This document shows positions 59,400 through 64,000 of a stretch of DNA of 64,000 nucleotides, piece by piece (the first letter of the stretch is position 1; each line of letters starts with the position of its first letter). Both the position numbers and the translations under genes were made by a program. The notes under the pieces are model-generated. The model had not been told where the DNA came from, ran no database searches, and was given only the letters and a program-made list of their open reading frames with translations. Source of the stretch: Branchiostoma floridae (lineage: Eukaryota > Chordata > Leptocardii > Amphioxiformes > Branchiostomatidae); assembly GCF_000003815.2 (NCBI RefSeq), contig NC_049987.1, forward strand, positions 717,473 through 781,472, given 5' to 3'.

Positions 59400-60694
59400 G
59401 GCGAAAACAACTTAGTACTAGCAAATACCCTGGGAAAACACAAACCATCACGGTGCTGGACATGGCACGCACCAAACGTCAGTAAACACCAGCTTGACTA
59501 CATTCTGGTACAAAACTGCTTCCGCACAAGTATCAACAGAGGACGATCCCTGGTGCGGATGTGGGAAGCGACCACGACCTTGTCATTATGAACTTTCAGA
59601 TCAGACTCAAGAGATCTAGGAAGCCTCAATACACAAGACTTAAATTCGACCTGGAGAAACTGAAGGACCCAGCCGTATGTAAGACCTTCCAAGCGACAAT
59701 AGGTGTGAAATTTGCTACCTTGCTAGCAGTTGAGAACGATGTGAAAGTCTCGACTAATGCCTTTAACAAGGCAATGGTGGATACAGCAAAGAAAACGATA
59801 GGCCCCCTCTGGCGCAAAAACAAATTTTGGATGAAAGATGATATCCTGGTGATGTGTGAAAAGGTAAAACACACTGCGAGATCAGCAGGATACAGGGAGA
59901 TCAACAAGAAGATCAGGAAAGACATAGAGAAAGCAAAACAAGAATGGATAGAACAACAATGTGCTGAGATAGAAGGGGATCCGAGAGCAATCAACAGCAC
60001 ACAAAAGAAGTCAGGCTCCAGCACTACCATCCTAAGCAGGGAGGGTAAAGGCCTAACTGAGAAGCAGGAGATAACAGCCAGGACCCAGATGTACTCGTGA
60101 CCCATGAACCCACAAAAGACGACAACTTCCTGAAAGAAAGCTGAGGCAGTTGTAAAGTCCCTGAAAAGTGGGAAAGCTCCCGGCGCTGACAACGTCCCAG
60201 CAGAACTCATCAAGAATGGTGGAGAGACTACAATCGACCTACTGACTAAGATGTGTAATAAGATTTGAGAAACTGGGAACTGGCCAACACCATGGACACA
60301 TGCACTTATTATAACCCTACCAAATAAAGGGAACCTTCAACTCTACCAGACCTACAGAACAATTTGCCTCATCAGCCATGCCAGTAAGGTGATGCTGAAA
60401 GTCATCCTGAGTAGACTGAAACCTCAGGCGGTAGAGGTCATTGCCGAAGAGCAAGCAAGCTTTCGTAGTGGACGTAGCACCACAGAACAGATCTTCAACC
60501 TAAGAGTCCTCGATGAGAAGTACCGCCAACACCAGCAAAGTCTGTATCATGTATTCGTGGATTATAAAAAGGCATTTGACCGGGTTTGGCATGATGCTTT
60601 ATGGGTAACAATGAAGAGATACAACATGGGTCCCAAGTTGACCAACTGCATCCAACAGCTGTACGACAAGTCCAGTAGCGCAGTTCTTGAATAG
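59400..60694 (+). mobile_element. RTE-like LINE fragment (endonuclease end + RT start)
   Basis: Frames read QLDYILVQNCFRTSINRGRS, GADVGSDHDLVIMNFQIRLK (endonuclease SDH box), then the linker VMCEKVKHTARSAGYREINK, then KSGKAPGADNVPAELIKNGG and RT with EEQASFRSGRSTTEQIFNLR and HVFVDYKKAFDRVWH. The RT stops before its catalytic box at 60,694, where unrelated sequence begins. Several stops and frame changes. The order and motifs fit RTE-type elements. Confidence 0.85.
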
Positions 60695-61133
60695 GGCTCA
60701 ATCAACAGCAATGTTTGCAATCTCTTTCTCATTGAGTCCTTGCTTCTTAAGCTTCTCTTCATTTCTGTCCCAAGCTATCAAAATCCCTGGTATCCTGCCT
60801 CCTTTCCTGGCTTTTCTACTGTAATGTCCAAACGATCAGGTCCATGCATGTCCGGTTCAGGTCTAGAGGTCCGGACCTGAACCCGATTCAATATATGAAA
60901 ACTTGTGATACTCAAAACAATGGTCCATTTTTCTACAAAAAAAAATTGTTTTGCAGAGTATTTGAGTACCACTGGCGTTTTAAAATCCTACAGGGCTAAC
61001 TGCATCTGTGCGATTGGGTGTAAAAATTGGTAGAAATGACTACAGATTATACTATGCTATACTTCACTCTTGTTATTTTCTTCGACGTACAGGTAAGCCT
61101 CAAAACATGTCAATGCCTGGTCATATAATCTGT

Positions 61134-61517
61134 TCATTTTCCAATAGGTCCAACGTCCGTCCGCCGACTTTGTTTCAGGTCCGTTTTTTTACGACAATCT
61201 ATTTTGTACCAGTACACCGTACTGGTACACCCCCCCCCCCAGTTACAGTACATGATTTCAAAATTTGAACAGCAATCACAAAGAAGAGAATCTAAGTCAT
61301 AGAATTCTATGTGACCACAGGTTTTGCCCATTCTATGATAAACCTGTAGCCCGTTTCGTTCAATTTTGAGTTTGGATCTGTCCATTTTTGCCATGGGGAT
61401 GACTTTCAACAGTCCATCTTTGCATGGGAAATACATTTGGAGGTTCGGATATCCAAAATGATCTCTTCCGAAGTCAAATATTCTGCCATAGATGCTAAAG
61501 GACAATTTCCAAGGCAT
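61134..61517 (-). other. Unassigned 127-codon ORF
   Basis: Met at 61,517 is followed by SIYGRIFDFGRDHFGYPNLQ and later HRMGKTCGHIEFYDLDSLLC. Composition looks protein-like (few low-complexity stretches) up to about residue 88, then it passes into a Gly/poly-C repeat. No family recognised. It is on the MACPF strand and upstream of it, but no splice link was found. Confidence 0.3.
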
Positions 61518-61544
61518 TAAGCACGTTTGGTAGTATATCGTTAT

Positions 61545-61915
61545 AAACTCAAAACTCTGAAATTATTTATTAGATAGGCAATAGCTAGGTCTCCCTTTGA
61601 CAAGAAGTTGAATCAGAATTCAAATTCACTTTGTCACAGAAAACACTTTGAACATGGCTAAAATTCAAAATTTTGCCAAATGCGAAAAAGTGGCCTACTT
61701 CCAGGGACAACCACGTGACTAAACGTCACGATCTAAAACTCTTCAAGCATTTATTAGATAGACAATACATAGATCTCTCTTTGACAAGAAGTTGACTTAG
61801 AATTCTGTTTTATTTTGTCAAATGTAGTACTTTAAACATGGCTGAAATTCACAATTTTCCTCAAACTCAAAAACTTGCCTACTTTTGAGGACGACCACGT
61901 GACAACTAAACAAGA
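61545..61915. repeat. Tandem duplication, about 185-bp unit
   Basis: ATTTATTAGATAGGCAATAG...CTTTGACAAGAAGTTGA at 61,565 recurs at 61,750, both ending in an ACCACGTGAC motif (about 61,710 and 61,893). A weak third start is near 61,935. Confidence 0.8.
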
Positions 61916-62439
61916 AGCCAAACTTTGCAACAATGCATTTGATAGATATATTTATCATCTATACAGGGTACAAATTTCAAGTAAAAAAAAATTACCAGCC
62001 TGGCACTTATGGCGTTACAAAGTTGGGCCAAAAATTACGTTATTTTGAAGCTTGAAACATTGTATTGTTTTGATGCTGCCCAAGAACTCAATTGTATACA
62101 TGTATTTCGTTGGAAATTTCACAACAATTTCTAATAAGCCAAAATGTTGGTCTATTCAGATCTTGTTTTGTTTTGACGATGCAATAAAAGGTGTTTGAGT
62201 GACAATGCCGTGAAATATGCCGATTTCCGTGATTTTGAGATGCGGAAATTGGGGAAAATGGCCAGAAAACTTTGTTGGCCCGTTACCATGGCAACAAGGA
62301 GCTTTGATCTGAAAGAAAGCTATTTTTAGGGGTTGTGGACCAAGTACTATCACTGTGCAAAATATGAGCCAAATCGATTTTTTTTTACCTTTGCCACCAT
62401 TGTTTGATCCTTACAGCTCTTAAATAACTACCTTCGCTT

Positions 62440-62680
62440 CGATCCACAGCGTCAAAACTTATCTTGTCTGCAAATGCACACACGCACACACTTACCCCGA
62501 TGCACTCGCGACAAAATGGCGGGAGTAACAATTTCGTATAAAATCTTGGTATACGCAACCGCTACTCAAATACCAAATATAGCAACATTCCATCTAAAGC
62601 TGCCCGAGTTATATGAGATTGACCTATATACTGGGACACACAAAATTTTCTAACCAAAGCATAAACTTCTTGGCGAATGT
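62440..62680 (-). repeat. Dispersed repeat fragment (octamer family, distal part)
   Basis: ACGCAACCGCTACTCAAATA resembles 31,016-31,036. The remaining stretch to 63,560 shows nothing else recognisable. Confidence 0.45.
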
Positions 62681-63573
62681 GAAAAGTCCTCATGAGCTGC
62701 TGAAAATAAGGAGATAATACCAGGATGAAAAATTTGGTCCTGATATCCTGATAAGTTAGGTTGCCACGGCTGTATATAAGTTGCTAGTATATAACAGATC
62801 TTGTTTCCCCTTTCGCGTTAGATTTGTTGTCTGCATAGAATACCAACCATGAAACTCATTTGCTGTGGCATTAATAAAAATGTAAATTGTTTCATTTAAA
62901 ATGTCAAAACACACCTAATAGATACGCTAATAGATAACTTCCCCGTGTACCAAAGGTTTAAACGGTAATCAGCTGCGGCTCTCGATTACAGTAGGGACCC
63001 AGATACATTACCATAGTGCGGTTCCTGATTCGAATCAGGATAGGGTATTTCTTGGATGCATGCGTTATCACAGCGTGCTACTTGGGCCAACCCTGAACTT
63101 ATTTGTAGTATATCAGCGGGAGATATCAGAGGTCAATATGCATTACGTAACCGGTGATTACGTCATCGCACAATCCCTTGCGGCCTAATTATCTTCGTCA
63201 GCTAGAAAGGTTTTTGTCCTTTTATTTATCTGATTGGTAACCCCTCACTGCACGAAAACAAGAATTTCTGGCAATTTCTGGTTTCTTACACTACCGTGGA
63301 ACTTGACATGTCCGGGTCGTATAAAGGAATTTCTAGCCACGGTGTGTCCGGTGCCGAATATCCCCAATCATTGCCGGACATGGCCATGTCCGGTTGTTCA
63401 CGGAACCCACGGAATGCGTTTCAGGAGAAGTGGCTGAGTGAAGGGGATGTGTGTATTCAAGTGATGATTGCTGTCGATGCTTTTTTAAAAGAATGTTATG
63501 GAAAACAGTATAAAAGTATCCCTGGAATAAAGAAACGAAAAAAACTTCTATCTTATCTTATCTCTTGCATTAA

Positions 63574-64000
63574 CCCTCAAACCACCGTAGCTTTTTTGTG
63601 ACGTAGATTACCGTATGGGGTCAAAACTGACCCCAAAACGTTTTGTACAAATACAGTTTTTTGTGTGAATCTTTTTGTGATTTGTATATATGTATAGGTT
63701 CATATTAATCTATTTGGGGCAGTCTGACATGATTAGGTGAAAATACTTCTAGCTCATTATCATAATTTATGCAAAAGATAATGAGGACCACATTTTGCAC
63801 CAACGCTATTCAGACCGGGAAGGAGGTTTTTGATGCCTGTACCAGCTTCAATGCCATATAGCGCCTGAATGGCTTATGCTAGGGGCACCAAACTTGGGAT
63901 TTTTTTAGAAAATGTTGATAGCAAACATTTTCAGTGAACAAAGTATGTTCATCATTTTTATGTTGCCATGGCAACGGAATTATGACAGACATATTTATTA
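63574..64000 (+). mobile_element. piggyBac-like MITE, family 3 variant, cut by window end
   Basis: TTAA (63,570-63,573), CCCTCAAACCACCGTAGC, then GGGGTCAAAACTGACCCC. At about 63,806 it passes into CTATTCAGACCGGGAAGGAG, the family-1 terminus, and later TTGCCATGGCAACGG. Same mosaic structure as 38,704-39,675. Confidence 0.75.

Noticed and set aside
62995-63050. tRNA gene suggested by TGATTCGAATCA
   Set aside because: The T-arm-like hairpin lacks a matching acceptor stem, D-arm and anticodon arm in the flanks.

Overview
The window is eukaryotic nuclear DNA: AT-rich, full of transposable elements (TEs), with short coding exons separated by long introns that obey GT-AG rules. The gene content (a chimeric MACPF/C-type lectin/LamG protein) together with CR1/jockey-like, Tx1/L1-like and RTE-like LINEs, tRNA-headed SINEs and TTAA-type MITEs fits a marine invertebrate deuterostome. 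A lancelet (Branchiostoma-like) is my best guess. That is an inference from domain style and repeats; no search was run.

The one host gene I can reconstruct lies on the minus strand from about 56.4 kb to 9.8 kb. Twenty exons join in phase into about 1,458 codons, with the 5' end (signal peptide, start codon) and the 3' end (stop) not found. Domain order is: MACPF pore-forming domain with the Y-G-T-H-Y-x6-G-G signature, a beta-rich middle region, a farnesoic-acid-methyltransferase-like domain, furin-like cysteine repeats, GCC2/GCC3 (ephrin-receptor-like) cysteine repeats, a C-type lectin domain with EPN and WND motifs, and a LamG/concanavalin-like domain. The product is probably a secreted, carbohydrate-targeted immune effector. 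The C-terminal half is built of symmetrical phase 1-1 exons, the usual sign of exon shuffling. Two oddities are a pair of compensating frameshifts inside the lectin exon and a phase problem between two furin-repeat exons.

Almost everything else is TEs. From 1 to 1 kb: a decayed LINE. 1.1-2.2 kb: a 246-bp tandem array rich in the POU octamer ATGCAAAT. 2.6-8.5 kb: a Tx1/L1-like LINE relic cut by three successive insertions, one of which contains a fourth. 36.8-54.9 kb is a single 18-kb intron of the MACPF gene. It holds a nested stack: a CR1/jockey-type LINE (A) interrupted by LINE C, which is itself interrupted by a 3.0-kb CACTA/EnSpm-type element, and again interrupted by a well-preserved 5'-truncated LINE B. 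TTAA-flanked piggyBac-like MITEs occur at least nine times and form two interrelated families; one copy carries a dense cluster of perfect TGACGTCA (CRE) palindromes.

Two TEs touch the gene's splice sites. A 476-bp foldback-type element sits exactly in the 5' splice site of one MACPF exon, where its 10-bp target duplication rebuilds the donor. A foldback-like element with inverted 16-bp tandem repeats ends about 17 bp from another donor. The right end (56.5-64 kb) has an RTE-like LINE fragment, LINE 3' ends, tandem duplications and one unassigned 127-codon ORF.
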